In this document: positions 8,808-17,716 of the stretch, in pieces | How the letters are laid out: the number at the start of each line of letters is the position of its first letter | Numbering within the stretch: the stretch's first letter is position 1 | Position numbers and translations under genes: made by a program | Assembly: GCF_022538115.1 (NCBI RefSeq) | Contig: NZ_JAKZAL010000006.1 | Location: 62,001 to 126,000 of the forward strand | Reading direction: 5' to 3' | DNA length: 64,000 nucleotides | DNA from: Cognataquiflexum rubidum | GTDB taxonomy: Bacteria; Bacteroidota; Bacteroidia; Cytophagales; Cyclobacteriaceae | The notes under the pieces: model-generated | Told to the model about the DNA's origin: nothing | The model's database searches: none | Seen by the model: only the letters and a program-made list of their open reading frames with translations

Positions 8808-9884
8808 ATGAACAACCACATCGTAAGCATTGGCACAGCCAACCCAGGAAATCCTGTTCCCCAATTTCAGATCGGGGAATTTATGAAAATGGCCCATGGC
8901 TTGGATACTCAGGAATCAAGGAAATTAAATTTTGTATACCGGCAAACGGGAATAGAAAATAGATTCAGCGTGATTGAAGACTTCAATTTTGTCAATCCCG
9001 AAAAATTCAGCTTTTTTCCAAAAAACAAGGAATTGGAACCCTTCCCCTCCACCAAAATGAGGATGGGACTTTTTGAAAAATCAGCTTTGACTCTTGCAAC
9101 AAGGGCCGTTGATGATTGCCTTTCCAAAACCCATATCCAAGCCAAAGAAATCACACATTTGATTTTGGTCTCCTGCACAGGCATGTTTGCGCCGGGCTTG
9201 GACCTGGAGATTATCCACGCCCTCGGTTTCCGAAATGACGTGGAGCGGTATGCCATCCATTTTATGGGTTGCTATGCGGCTTTCAATGCCATCAAGTTGG
9301 CAGACCGCATCTGTGACAGCGATCCCGGTGCCAAGGTGCTTGTACTCGCAATTGAGCTTTGTACCATCCATTTTCAGAAGGACTACACGGAGGACAATCT
9401 TTTGGCAAATGCCATATTCGGAGATGGCGCTGCGGCGGCATTGGTGAGACGCCAACCGGTCGGATTGAAGATCAAAAAATACCACAGCCGGGTTTTCAAA
9501 GAAGGCGAAAGCGACATGGCTTGGTCTATCGGGGATTTTGGTTTCGAAATGAGACTGAGCAAATATGTTCCTGACCTGCTGCACAAAGGTCTGAATGAGA
9601 TTCTTGGCTACTTGGAGGAAGTTTTTCAATTGTCCAAAATCAAAAATTTTGCAATCCACCCGGGCGGAAAGCAGATTTTACAGAAAGTGGAAAATGCCTT
9701 CCAAATCACACCCGAGCAGAATTTATACTCTCACGATATTTTGAAGGCTTTTGGAAACATGTCCTCGGCAACCATTTTATTTGTTTTGAAAAAATGGCTC
9801 CTCGATTCGGAATCCAAGGGTGATATTTTGGCAATGGGATTTGGCCCTGGGTTGACTTTGGAGACGCTTTTGTTGGAAAAATAA
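8808..9884 (+). CDS. Type III polyketide synthase
   Basis: 358 residues from the start chosen (MNNHIVSIGT); an upstream in-frame ATG at 8754 would add 18 poorly structured residues. The thiolase-fold catalytic triad is complete: Cys155 in HFMGCYAAFN, His284 in AIHPGGK and Asn317 in FGNMSS; FGDGAAA at 205-211 is the expected glycine-rich strand. These enzymes extend an acyl starter with malonyl-CoA and cyclise it to resorcinol, pyrone or acylphloroglucinol products (established). The methyltransferase start overlaps its stop, so the two are co-translated. With the nearby UbiA and FAD enzymes this suggests a methylated, perhaps prenylated, aromatic lipid (inference). The starter unit cannot be read from sequence. 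Confidence 0.95.
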   Translation: MNNHIVSIGTANPGNPVPQFQIGEFMKMAHGLDTQESRKLNFVYRQTGIENRFSVIEDFNFVNPEKFSFFPKNKELEPFPSTKMRMGLFEKSALTLATRAVDDCLSKTHIQAKEITHLILVSCTGMFAPGLDLEIIHALGFRNDVERYAIHFMGCYAAFNAIKLADRICDSDPGAKVLVLAIELCTIHFQKDYTEDNLLANAIFGDGAAAALVRRQPVGLKIKKYHSRVFKEGESDMAWSIGDFGFEMRLSKYVPDLLHKGLNEILGYLEEVFQLSKIKNFAIHPGGKQILQKVENAFQITPEQNLYSHDILKAFGNMSSATILFVLKKWLLDSESKGDILAMGFGPGLTLETLLLEK

Positions 9885-10591
9885 TGGGAAAGTTCGATCA
9901 GCGCTGCTACGACAAAGAGATCATGGATGACCTGGAAGTTGGGGGAGAAATTCTGAAGCAGACATTGCGCGAGCTCCGCACCATCAACCGTTTTTTGGGA
10001 GGCAATCATGTTACCACCTCAGGATTGGAGATTCTTTTGGAACGTGACAAAAACCGCAAATATACCATTGCAGACATCGGTTGTGGCGGCGGCGACATGC
10101 TGCGGGTCATGGCAGATTGGGCTTCAAAGAATGGATATGACTGCCAGTTTGTAGGAATAGATGCCAATGACCATACGATAGGTATGGCAAAAGAGAATTT
10201 GAAAAATTATCCCAATGTCAGTTTTTTGACACAGAATGTGTTTGACAGGGAGTTTGAAAACATCAAAGTGGACGTCTTTACCTGCACACTTTTTACGCAT
10301 CATTTTACCGATGAGGAACTAATTGTGCTGATGAGGGTTTTTAAAAGGGGTGCTTCTTTGGGCATTATCGTCAATGACCTTCACCGTCATCCCTTGGCGT
10401 ATTACAGCATCAAGGTGCTGACCAGACTGTTTTCCAAATCCCCCATGGTCCAAAATGATGGGCCACTCTCGGTTTTGAGGGGTTTTTCAAGAAAAGACAT
10501 CAAGCGTGTTTTACAAAAAGCAGGAATGGGGGCATTTAATATCCAATGGAATTGGGCATTCAGGTGGAGGGTAATTTGCAGATTCTCTTAG
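9884..10591 (+). CDS. Class I SAM-dependent methyltransferase
   Basis: 235 residues. SAM motif I is IADIGCGGGDM at about 62-72, followed by an acidic residue at the second strand (VGIDAND) and the later FTCTLFTHHF block. The ATG shares one base with the polyketide synthase stop (TAATG), a strong sign of translational coupling, so the likely substrate is the polyketide or a derivative. The family contains O- and C-methyltransferases and I cannot tell which. The C-terminal part (FSRKDIKRVLQKAGM) resembles methyltransferases acting on quinone-like or phenolic substrates. It is the last gene of the cluster on this strand. Confidence 0.9.
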   Translation: MGKFDQRCYDKEIMDDLEVGGEILKQTLRELRTINRFLGGNHVTTSGLEILLERDKNRKYTIADIGCGGGDMLRVMADWASKNGYDCQFVGIDANDHTIGMAKENLKNYPNVSFLTQNVFDREFENIKVDVFTCTLFTHHFTDEELIVLMRVFKRGASLGIIVNDLHRHPLAYYSIKVLTRLFSKSPMVQNDGPLSVLRGFSRKDIKRVLQKAGMGAFNIQWNWAFRWRVICRFS

Positions 10592-10633
10592 ATTTGCACC
10601 AAAATCATATTGAAAACCAAAATTTAATGATGC

Positions 10634-11482
10634 ATGGAAGAGTACGGAATTGATTTAAAGACCTTGGATTTGATCAAACAGCAAGCCGTGGACCTTGCTT
10701 TTTCTATCGGACCAAAGCTGATTCTCGGACTCATTATTTACCTAGTGGGTAGGTATTTGATAGGCTTAGTCCAAAAAATCATGGGCAAAGCTTTTGATAA
10801 GTCAGAGGTGGATCCTTCCCTTGCGACTTTTCTGAAGAGTTTTGCAAAAGCCATCCTGTGGATATTGTTGCTGATCAGCATTGCCACTACGATGGGAGTC
10901 GAGATGACCTCTTTTGTGGCTATTCTTGGTGCGGCCGGTTTGGCCGTCGGTCTTGCTTTGCAAGGTTCACTCTCCAATTTTGCCGGGGGAGTATTGATCC
11001 TGATGTTCAAGCCATTCAAAGTGGGAGATACCGTAGAGGCACAGGGAACTACCGGAGAAGTGGAGAGTATTGACATCCTGTATACCAAAATCAAAAATTT
11101 TGATAACAAACTCGTGACTCTTCCCAATGGGATTTTGGCCAATAACCTGATCATCAATTATTCCGAAAAATCCACTCGAAGGGTCGATATGAAAGTGGGT
11201 ATTGCCTACGGAACAGACATCAAAAAGGCACGAAAAATCATCCTCGAGGTGTTGGATAAAGACGAAAGAATCCACAAAGACCCCGAACCAGTTGTTCACT
11301 TTAACAATTTTGGGGACAATTCTTTGGACCTTACCATCAGGTCTTGGGTCAATACAGAAGATTTATGGCCTGTGTATTGGGAAAATATGGAAGCTATCAA
11401 GGAGGGATTTGAAGCAAACCAAATTGGGGTTCCTTATCCCCAAAGAGATGTCCATCATTTTTATCCCGAAGGACAGAAATAA
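10634..11482 (+). CDS. MscS-type mechanosensitive ion channel
   Basis: 282 residues, close to the size of classical small-conductance MscS. Helices TM1 (about 25-46) and TM2 (about 72-90) precede the pore helix with its Gly/Ala pattern (AILGAAGLAVGLALQGSLSNFAGGV, about 98-122). The beta domain (FKVGDTVEAQGTTGEVESI) and the cytoplasmic alpha-beta vestibule follow. It opens under membrane tension to release solutes during hypo-osmotic shock (established). The gene starts 43 bp after the methyltransferase and has its own strong terminator; being on the same strand it could be read through from the PKS operon, but it is most likely housekeeping. Confidence 0.95.
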   Translation: MEEYGIDLKTLDLIKQQAVDLAFSIGPKLILGLIIYLVGRYLIGLVQKIMGKAFDKSEVDPSLATFLKSFAKAILWILLLISIATTMGVEMTSFVAILGAAGLAVGLALQGSLSNFAGGVLILMFKPFKVGDTVEAQGTTGEVESIDILYTKIKNFDNKLVTLPNGILANNLIINYSEKSTRRVDMKVGIAYGTDIKKARKIILEVLDKDERIHKDPEPVVHFNNFGDNSLDLTIRSWVNTEDLWPVYWENMEAIKEGFEANQIGVPYPQRDVHHFYPEGQK

Positions 11483-11510
11483 AAAAAGGCCGGAGAAACC
11501 GGCCTTTTTT
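11483..11510 (+). terminator. Intrinsic terminator after MscS gene
   Basis: Perfect 11-bp stem (AAAAAGGCCGG / CCGGCCTTTTT) with an AGAAA loop and a six-T tail. Symmetric A/T flanks would let it act in both directions, but the convergent lipoprotein gene ends 50 bp further on. Confidence 0.9.
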
Positions 11511-11560
11511 ATTTCTATGGACTAAGGTCTATTTTCTATAAACTTCCAGCTATCAATCCA

Positions 11561-12400
11561 TCAATCAAATTGCACAGAAACTGTCTTGCCATCATGGGTG
11601 ACGGAAGCGATTTTGTCGCATTCTCCATTGCCATAATCAATCAGGTACTTGGAATCGGCATTGACGGTCAATTCTAAATTTCCTGAGGACGGGACCCAAT
11701 TTCCTTTATCGGTGCAGGATTGGATAAAAACGAGCTTTTTCTCAATGCTTGTCCTAAATGGGATACCAAGTCTAGTCTTGCCTCCGGCACCACCAGTCAC
11801 CTCGAGTTTAAATCCATTTGAGTCTATTGGTAGGAATAGTTTCTTAATATGTTCTCCTTCCAAAGTCGCAAATGTTCCATCCGGCCAGGTAACTTTTCCA
11901 GCAGAAATAACTGTTTGGAACAAGAAAAACTTTCCTTCTGCATTGAACCCTTCGAAGATGAGCCTCCGTCGTCCCTCTATTTTGAGACCATTCACTTCAT
12001 AGCCATCAAATGCGATGGTTATCTCTGTATTGGAATCAAAGGAAAGCGCAGAATAATAAATCATGATTTTGCCTTTTCGTGTGATCCCTTTGGGACTTTT
12101 ACAACCTGCCCCAAAATTGATGACGATTGCTTTGTTGTTGGGGAAAAAATCAACTTTTGTATCCGCGCAAAAATCGCTTTGGATATCCATGGTAGTTCTG
12201 AGACCAAGACCGTTGCTTTGCATCGCAGAGAGGGTAAAAAAGTCTGCTTCATCAAAAGCGGCATTAACCTGTGCCTCCTCTTTCAGGACGGCGTTGTCCT
12301 GCTGGGGCAATAGTTCTTCTGTTTGTTCACAAGAAAAAATCAAAAAGATTATTCCTAGGGCAAACAGGAAAGTAGGGATTTGTGGGTGTTTTACTTTCAT
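11561..12400 (-). CDS. Putative lipoprotein, unknown function
   Basis: 279 residues from the chosen start MKVKHPQIPT; the frame extends upstream by 51 codons, but this internal ATG begins a proper lipoprotein signal ending in LIFSC, so I prefer it. The mature part is beta-rich and of even composition (NFGAGC, GKIMIYYSAL, WPDGTFATLEGEH), with a pattern resembling outer-surface or periplasmic lipoproteins of unknown role in this phylum. I recognise no domain or catalytic motif. It is convergent with the MscS gene and on the same strand as the CobW operon, about 240 bp downstream of it. Confidence 0.75.
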   Translation of the reverse strand: MKVKHPQIPTFLFALGIIFLIFSCEQTEELLPQQDNAVLKEEAQVNAAFDEADFFTLSAMQSNGLGLRTTMDIQSDFCADTKVDFFPNNKAIVINFGAGCKSPKGITRKGKIMIYYSALSFDSNTEITIAFDGYEVNGLKIEGRRRLIFEGFNAEGKFFLFQTVISAGKVTWPDGTFATLEGEHIKKLFLPIDSNGFKLEVTGGAGGKTRLGIPFRTSIEKKLVFIQSCTDKGNWVPSSGNLELTVNADSKYLIDYGNGECDKIASVTHDGKTVSVQFD

Positions 12401-12641
12401 GGGGATTAAGTTTTGTGCTGAAAGTAACGTAAAAAAAATCAATTGGTTATTCAGTTCAAAGGGATTTTTTTTCAGTTTTTTTGTCCTTAGTCCCTGAATT
12501 TGAGGCACATCCAATATTCTTGGTAAGAGATACATTTTCATGTATACCACCAAAACCCTCTGAAAAATCCCATTCGTCGGCCAAAGTCTCTTTTTGGGCT
12601 TTTTGTTCTTGATCAGGTTTTTTCCTCCCCATATTTTTAAC

Positions 12642-13838
12642 CTATATCGGCCATTTATCCTTGAAGGTTTCTCCGTTCAGAAAATCCGCTAATTCGTAAG
12701 CACCCAACAAACAAGTTTCAAGTTCGATTCCAATTTGGTCTTTGTCAAGATCCTGGCCGATGATGACGAGTTCATTCATCCGATCTCCGAAGTTTTTGTC
12801 CCATTTGGAGTCAATATATTCCCTGTTTTCCACATAGGAAGGGTACGTCATTCTTTCTTTGTATGGCATACTAGCCCACCAGACGCCAACTGGATCTGCC
12901 TTGACCGAACCGCCTGCCTGCGACCAAGAGATGGCTTGGTCTTTTCTTGAAGCGATATAAAAAAGTCCTTTGCTGCGGATGATCCCCGAAGGCCATGTTT
13001 CGGTGATATAAGTCCAAAACCGCTGAGGGTGAAAAGGTCTTTTGTCTCTGAATACAAACGAAGAAATCCCATATTCTTCTGTTTCGGGAGTATGATGGCT
13101 TTTTTCAAGTTCCGCCTGCCAGCCTGCAGATTGAGAAGCTTCCTCAAAATCAAACAATCCCGTGTTGAGGATTTCCTTTGGATCAATTTTGCTATGGTCT
13201 GTGATGAGGATTTTCGCAGAAGGGTTAAGCTTTTGAAGGATGGCTTTCAATTCTTCTACCTGCAATTTTGCTACCAAGTCAGCCTTGTTGATAAGGATGA
13301 CATTTGCAAACTCAATCTGATCGGTCAATAAATTGACAATGGAGCGTTGGTCCTCCTCATCGTCATTGAGGTTTTTAGAAAATACTGTTTCAGAACTCCC
13401 AAAATCCTTGAAAAAATTAAACGCATCCACCACAGTCACCATGGTATCAAGTTGACAGAACCGTGACAAGTCAATCCCTTTCTCTTCATCTACAAAGCTA
13501 AAAGTCTGGGCAACAGGCAGCGGTTCTGATATGCCCGTACTTTCTATCAACAAATAATCAAACCGGTTTTCCTTGGCAAGACGCTCCACTTCGATCATGA
13601 GGTCTTCCCTGAGTGTGCAGCAAATGCAGCCGTTGCTCATTTCCACCAGTTTCTCCTCGGTCCGGGAAAGGGTATTTTCTTGCCTGACAAGTTGTGCATC
13701 CACGTTTACATCACTCATGTCATTGACAATGACGGCTACTTTCAGTCCTTCTTTGTTGTGGAGAATGTGGTTGAGTAGGGTGGTTTTTCCGGCGCCTAAA
13801 AATCCGCTAAGCACTGTGACAGGCAATTTTTTCTTCAT
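12642..13838 (-). CDS. CobW/COG0523-family GTPase (metallochaperone)
   Basis: 398 residues. Walker [10 protein letters not shown] at 12-20; the COG0523 metal-binding motif CICC at 71-74 (in [10 protein letters not shown]); guanine-specificity NKAD near 183; and a C-terminal CobW_C domain containing RPFHPQRFW. The family delivers metals, often zinc, to client proteins under limitation (established for several members). The upstream gene for a small secreted protein ends one base before this start, so they form an operon. A 7-1-7 near-palindrome upstream of that operon could be a Fur/Zur-type site (inference). The metal and client are not determined. Confidence 0.92.
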   Translation of the reverse strand: MKKKLPVTVLSGFLGAGKTTLLNHILHNKEGLKVAVIVNDMSDVNVDAQLVRQENTLSRTEEKLVEMSNGCICCTLREDLMIEVERLAKENRFDYLLIESTGISEPLPVAQTFSFVDEEKGIDLSRFCQLDTMVTVVDAFNFFKDFGSSETVFSKNLNDDEEDQRSIVNLLTDQIEFANVILINKADLVAKLQVEELKAILQKLNPSAKILITDHSKIDPKEILNTGLFDFEEASQSAGWQAELEKSHHTPETEEYGISSFVFRDKRPFHPQRFWTYITETWPSGIIRSKGLFYIASRKDQAISWSQAGGSVKADPVGVWWASMPYKERMTYPSYVENREYIDSKWDKNFGDRMNELVIIGQDLDKDQIGIELETCLLGAYELADFLNGETFKDKWPI

Positions 13839-13839
13839 A

Positions 13840-14286
13840 TCAGTTGGTTATTTCTGCATCCAAAAGGATGAAATTCAATTCGTCGATATCCGAATCGTTG
13901 AGTTTAAGTTTTCCTTTGATGGTAATGATTTCGTCTACATTGATTCTTTTTCCAGGGGTTTTCTTGAGATAAGCGACCACGATACTTTCCGGTCCTGCAC
14001 CACCGCAAAAGAAACATTCTGCATTGGGAAATTTAGACAAGACAGCATAATTGGAAGTAACCATGTCCAGCGGAATATAGAATCCGGTGACAGAAACCTC
14101 TTTTCCTTCCATTGCCTTCAGCTCATCGGGGAAAATGGGGTAAAGAAAATACATCCCAAATTCCCGGTTCAACTTCTCCACAAACCTTGTTTTGGTAAAC
14201 ATGCCCCACATATCCAAAGGCTTCTGCTGCGCACTAACTCCAAACACCAAAATGGCCAAAGCCACAATCATCAATTTTTTCATCAT
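13840..14286 (-). CDS. Small secreted protein in operon with CobW GTPase
   Basis: About 148 residues from the tandem ATGATG start (14286 or 14283 equally possible); a further upstream in-frame start would bury the signal peptide. A signal peptide ([17 protein letters not shown]) is followed by a compact OB-like region: [15 protein letters not shown], then [15 protein letters not shown] with a CxxC-like pair, then [18 protein letters not shown]. The layout recalls DUF3299-like periplasmic proteins, but I am not certain. Tight coupling to a CobW GTPase and the Cys pair hint at a role in metal handling in the periplasm (inference). Confidence 0.75.
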   Translation of the reverse strand: MMKKLMIVALAILVFGVSAQQKPLDMWGMFTKTRFVEKLNREFGMYFLYPIFPDELKAMEGKEVSVTGFYIPLDMVTSNYAVLSKFPNAECFFCGGAGPESIVVAYLKKTPGKRINVDEIITIKGKLKLNDSDIDELNFILLDAEITN

Positions 14287-14413
14287 CCTGTTTTTGTGCT
14301 CTAAATGTAAGAAGACTCCGGGGTTACCGGAGCCGTCTGTCAACCACCATTATTCCAATGAAGAGAACACTACCAGAATAATATGGTTCAAAGGTAAAGG
14401 TTTTCAACTTAAA

Positions 14414-14428
14414 TGCAACAATATTGCA
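14414..14428. promoter_or_regulatory. 7-1-7 near-palindrome, possible Fur/Zur-type operator
   Basis: TGCAACAATATTGCA is a 15-base inverted repeat with one mismatch pair, in the 7-1-7 format used by Fur-family repressors. It lies between the divergent CobW operon and the MutS-like gene, 128 bp from the first start and 47 bp from the second. A Fur-family regulator is encoded at 3254-3673. No second copy was noticed in the window, so this is only a candidate. Confidence 0.35.
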
Positions 14429-14474
14429 ATTATAATTTTTTAGCCCAAGGAGATTCTTTTGGTATCTTTGGGCC

Positions 14475-16232
14475 ATGAATATTGCATACGTCTCGCAGGA
14501 TATTTTGGGTTTGCTTGCCAAGGCAAAAAGAAAAGGGATCATGCTTTCTTTGGTCAGATTGTCTGTTTTTTTTGTAATGGCTGCGGCTTTTATTGTTGGG
14601 GTAACCGACAAGCCCCTCTTTTTGCTCTTGTTTTTATTGTCCCTGATAGGGTTTATTTACCTGATTATATTGTTCAATCAAAACCGGGATGAGACCGCTT
14701 TTTTGTCTGAATTGGTCAAAATGGAGGAAGAGAAAATCAAAAGGAATTCCCGCAATCTACAGGGATTTGACACGGGTGCCGAATTCATAGACAAAGGCCA
14801 TCCTTTTTCCAGTGACCTCGATATTTTTGGAAGCCATTCTTTGTTCCAATTGCTCAACCACACCGTCAATAAAGGAGGAAAAGCAAAGTTGGCCTCTTGG
14901 CTTCAGTCCCAAATGAATCCTGATCTCGCTACCCAAAGGTCCGGTGCTGTCCGGGAATTGAGTCAGCATCCTAAGTTTATTTCTGATTTTGAAGCTATTG
15001 GCAGGGCTTTTATCAAAGAAGAAAAGTCAAAGACAGGTTTTTATAATTGGCTCAAACAGTCCGAAACCTGGTGGCCTTTTTACTATTTACCCCTGGTACT
15101 TGGGCCGATAGGTGGAAGCATCTTGCTTATTCTGACAGCGGTGGGAATGATTCCTCCTGTGTGGATTGGGGCATGGATCGTATTGGGTATCTTTTCCCTG
15201 ACTTTGGTTTTCAAACCACTTCAGGAAGCATCCAAAGTTTTCCCAAATCAGGGAGATATCAAGACTTTTGGAAAGTGGGCTTCCCTGATAGAAAAATCTG
15301 ACTTTGCTGATCCCTATCTTCACTCACTGAAAGAACCTATCAAAAACGAAAATTTTGTTGCTTCCGAAGTGTTGAAATCTTTGGAGCAAAAGACCTTTAT
15401 GATCCAAAACAGGATCAATTTGATGTTTGTAATATTCAACCTGATTTTTTGGATTGACTTTTTTCTCCTTTGGCGAGCAGAAATCTGGCGCAAAAGATTC
15501 GGAAGCCATATTGGAGCTTGGGAGGAAGTTTTTGATACCTGGCAGGCCTTGGTTTCCTTGGGAGCATTTACCTATGAAGAACAAAATACTTCCTTTCCCA
15601 CTTGGTCTAGGGAAAAAACCATTGAAGCCAAAAATCTCAAACACCCCTTGATCCCCAAAGAAAAAGCCGTGGGCAATGATTTTTCATTTCATGAAAATAC
15701 CAAAACCATCCTGCTGACCGGGTCCAATATGTCGGGTAAAACGACCTTCATGCGGACCTTGGGAATCAATATGGTCATGGCCAATATTGGCTTGGGGCCA
15801 ATGGCGGAATCCTTTATCCTTGGGCCTTTTCAGTTGTTTACCAGCATGCGAAATTCCGACAACCTCGGAGAGAGTGTCAGTTCTTTTTATGCCGAACTTG
15901 CGCGGATCAAACAGCTTTTATCCAAAGCCGAAGAAGGGGATACAGTCTTTTTCTTATTAGATGAAATCCTCAAAGGAACCAACACTGCCGATAGGATTAT
16001 GGGAAGTGAAGCATTGATCAGACAGCTCGCCGCAAGCAACTGTAAAGGAATAATTTCTACCCATGACATTGAACTCAGTCAATTGCAAAACAGCTTGAAT
16101 TACTTGGTGAATAAGAGTTTTCATAGTGAAATTATGGATGACAAAATTCACTTTGACTACAAGCTCAAAGAAGGTCCTTGTCCCAGTTTCAACGCCCACA
16201 AACTCATGGAGCTGATGGGTATCAGATTTTAG
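14475..16232 (+). CDS. Membrane-anchored MutS-family ATPase
   Basis: 585 residues. The C-terminal third is a MutS domain V ATPase: Walker A TGSNMSGKTT near 416, the LGPMAESFILGPF / SMRNSDNLGESVSSFYAEL block near 440-475, Walker B LLDEILKGTN near 494 and STHD near 526. The N-terminal half instead carries membrane helices, a pair at about 25-70 and another pair near 197-242, plus a hydrophobic stretch near 315-335. The mismatch-binding and connector domains of MutS are missing. Proteins of this build are known in Bacteroidota as MutS-related but have no established role; canonical mismatch repair is unlikely. A hairpin (14442-14473) abuts the start codon. Confidence 0.88.
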   Translation: MNIAYVSQDILGLLAKAKRKGIMLSLVRLSVFFVMAAAFIVGVTDKPLFLLLFLLSLIGFIYLIILFNQNRDETAFLSELVKMEEEKIKRNSRNLQGFDTGAEFIDKGHPFSSDLDIFGSHSLFQLLNHTVNKGGKAKLASWLQSQMNPDLATQRSGAVRELSQHPKFISDFEAIGRAFIKEEKSKTGFYNWLKQSETWWPFYYLPLVLGPIGGSILLILTAVGMIPPVWIGAWIVLGIFSLTLVFKPLQEASKVFPNQGDIKTFGKWASLIEKSDFADPYLHSLKEPIKNENFVASEVLKSLEQKTFMIQNRINLMFVIFNLIFWIDFFLLWRAEIWRKRFGSHIGAWEEVFDTWQALVSLGAFTYEEQNTSFPTWSREKTIEAKNLKHPLIPKEKAVGNDFSFHENTKTILLTGSNMSGKTTFMRTLGINMVMANIGLGPMAESFILGPFQLFTSMRNSDNLGESVSSFYAELARIKQLLSKAEEGDTVFFLLDEILKGTNTADRIMGSEALIRQLAASNCKGIISTHDIELSQLQNSLNYLVNKSFHSEIMDDKIHFDYKLKEGPCPSFNAHKLMELMGIRF

Positions 16233-16303
16233 CGATTAAAGTTGTGGCATGATAGTTGGTTTATCGGGTTATAAATCAATTGTTTACCTAAACCAAAAAA
16301 CCA

Positions 16304-16456
16304 ATGAGCTCACTATTGTATTTGATTGCTGTGATTTTGATCATCGGATGGATCTTTGGATTCTTTGTGTACAGTGTTGGAGGTTTGATCCACGTGCTTC
16401 TTGGGTTGGCGGTCGTTGCGATTCTCCTTCGCTTGATCGGAGGTAGGTCAGTTTAA
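16304..16456 (+). CDS. Small two-helix membrane protein, lmo0937 family
   Basis: A 50-residue protein (starts MSSLLYLIAVILIIGWIFG, ends RLIGGRSV) made of two hydrophobic helices separated by a short YSVGG turn. This matches the pattern of the lmo0937-family small membrane proteins widespread in Bacteroidota and Firmicutes, whose role is unknown though often linked to envelope stress. Overlapping out-of-frame readings are less protein-like. It lies 71 bp after the MutS-like gene and ends just before a terminator. Confidence 0.8.
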   Translation: MSSLLYLIAVILIIGWIFGFFVYSVGGLIHVLLGLAVVAILLRLIGGRSV

Positions 16457-16481
16457 CCTCTTTATTTATGCAAAACAGTTT

Positions 16482-16503
16482 AGCCCTCACCTGAGGGCTT
16501 TTT
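16482..16503 (+). terminator. Intrinsic terminator
   Basis: Stem AGCCCTC / GAGGGCT with a 4-base ACCT loop and a T-run (TTTTTCT). It ends transcription of the small membrane protein gene and insulates purK. Confidence 0.8.
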
Positions 16504-16522
16504 CTATTTAGGGCTTTTCTGA

Positions 16523-16554
16523 TTTCGGATACCCGCATTTTTAACTTATTTTTG
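16523..16554 (+). promoter_or_regulatory. Putative purK-purE promoter
   Basis: TATTTTTG matches the Bacteroidota -7 consensus TAnnTTTG; 20 bp upstream is TTTC, one base off the -33 TTTG. It ends 20 bp before the purK GTG start. Confidence 0.4.
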
Positions 16555-16573
16555 AACCTTCAACAGTCCATCC

Positions 16574-17713
16574 GTGCAACAGAATTATCAGCAAAAGACT
16601 TTAGGGATTTTAGGTGGAGGTCAGCTTGGCCGCATGGTCATCCAATCCGCAATCAGCTATAATATCGACATCCATATCTTGGATCCCGATCCCAATGCTC
16701 CCTGCAAATCCATTTGTCAGAAATTTGTAAATGGCAGTCTGACTGATTTTGAGACGGTGTATGCCTTTGGTCAGGATTGTGATATCATCACGATCGAGAT
16801 CGAAAATGTAAATACGGAGGCCCTTCAAAAATTGGCCGACGAGGGCAAGGAAGTATTTCCGCAGCCTCATATCATCAAAATGATCCAGGACAAAAGGCTG
16901 CAGAAACAGTTTTACAAGGAAAAAGGGATTCCCACTGCTGATTTTATTTTGACTGAAGACAAGGCGGATGTGATCAGAAATGCATCTTTTCTTCCTGCCG
17001 TCAACAAACTTGGGAGAGAAGGCTATGATGGTCGAGGCGTGCAGATCCTAAGGACAGAAAGTGATTTGGAAAAAGCATTTGAAGCTCCCGGCTTATTGGA
17101 AAAGTTGATTGACTTTGACAAAGAAATCGCCGTCATCGTAGCAAAAAATAAAAATGGGGAGACTGTGGCATTTCCTGCGGTCGAGTGCGCTTTTCACCCC
17201 ACCGCTAATTTGGTGGAGTTTCTATTTTCCCCAGCACAGGTCAGCGATGAAATTGAACAAAAAGCCAAAAAGATAGCCATACAAGTCATCGAAGAATTGG
17301 GAATGATCGGCCTCTTGGCCGTGGAGATGTTTGTCACCAAATCGGGAGAAATTCTTGTCAATGAAATAGCCCCCCGCCCACACAACAGCGGGCACCATAC
17401 GATTGAGGCTAATTTCACCTCCCAATTTGAGCAGCATTTCAGGGCAGTGATGGACATGCCATTGGGCAATACCGACACCCGATCCCCTGCCGCGATGGTC
17501 AACCTGCTCGGCGAAGAAGGATTTGCAGGCGATGTTTTTGTGGAAGGATTGGATGAGGCAATGTCCCAAAAAGGAATCTATGTGCATCTCTATGGAAAGA
17601 AAACGACCAAGCCTTTTAGAAAAATGGGGCATGTCACGATCTTGGACACTGAGATTGAAGTATTGAAAAAAAGAGCTTTGGAAATAAAAGAACTGATCAA
17701 AGTAAAAGCCTAA
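16574..17713 (+). CDS. purK: 5-(carboxyamino)imidazole ribonucleotide synthase PurK
   Basis: 379 residues, full length for PurK, with an ATP-grasp fold. The N-terminal LGILGGGQLGRM block (about 9-20) is characteristic; the ATP-grasp core shows KLGREGYDGRGVQ and VNEIAPRPHNSGHHTIEA, the family signature, near 258-275. It uses ATP and bicarbonate to carboxylate AIR to N5-CAIR in purine synthesis (established). Translation appears to start at a GTG; no nearby in-frame ATG keeps the first strand. purE follows after three bases, so the two make one operon for consecutive steps. Confidence 0.97.
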   Translation: MQQNYQQKTLGILGGGQLGRMVIQSAISYNIDIHILDPDPNAPCKSICQKFVNGSLTDFETVYAFGQDCDIITIEIENVNTEALQKLADEGKEVFPQPHIIKMIQDKRLQKQFYKEKGIPTADFILTEDKADVIRNASFLPAVNKLGREGYDGRGVQILRTESDLEKAFEAPGLLEKLIDFDKEIAVIVAKNKNGETVAFPAVECAFHPTANLVEFLFSPAQVSDEIEQKAKKIAIQVIEELGMIGLLAVEMFVTKSGEILVNEIAPRPHNSGHHTIEANFTSQFEQHFRAVMDMPLGNTDTRSPAAMVNLLGEEGFAGDVFVEGLDEAMSQKGIYVHLYGKKTTKPFRKMGHVTILDTEIEVLKKRALEIKELIKVKA

Positions 17714-17716
17714 ATT

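Noticed and set aside
14311-14338. Hairpin CTCCGG/CCGGAG upstream of the CobW operon as a terminator
   Set aside because: No T-run on either strand and it lies upstream of the operon start; may just be part of the 5' leader.
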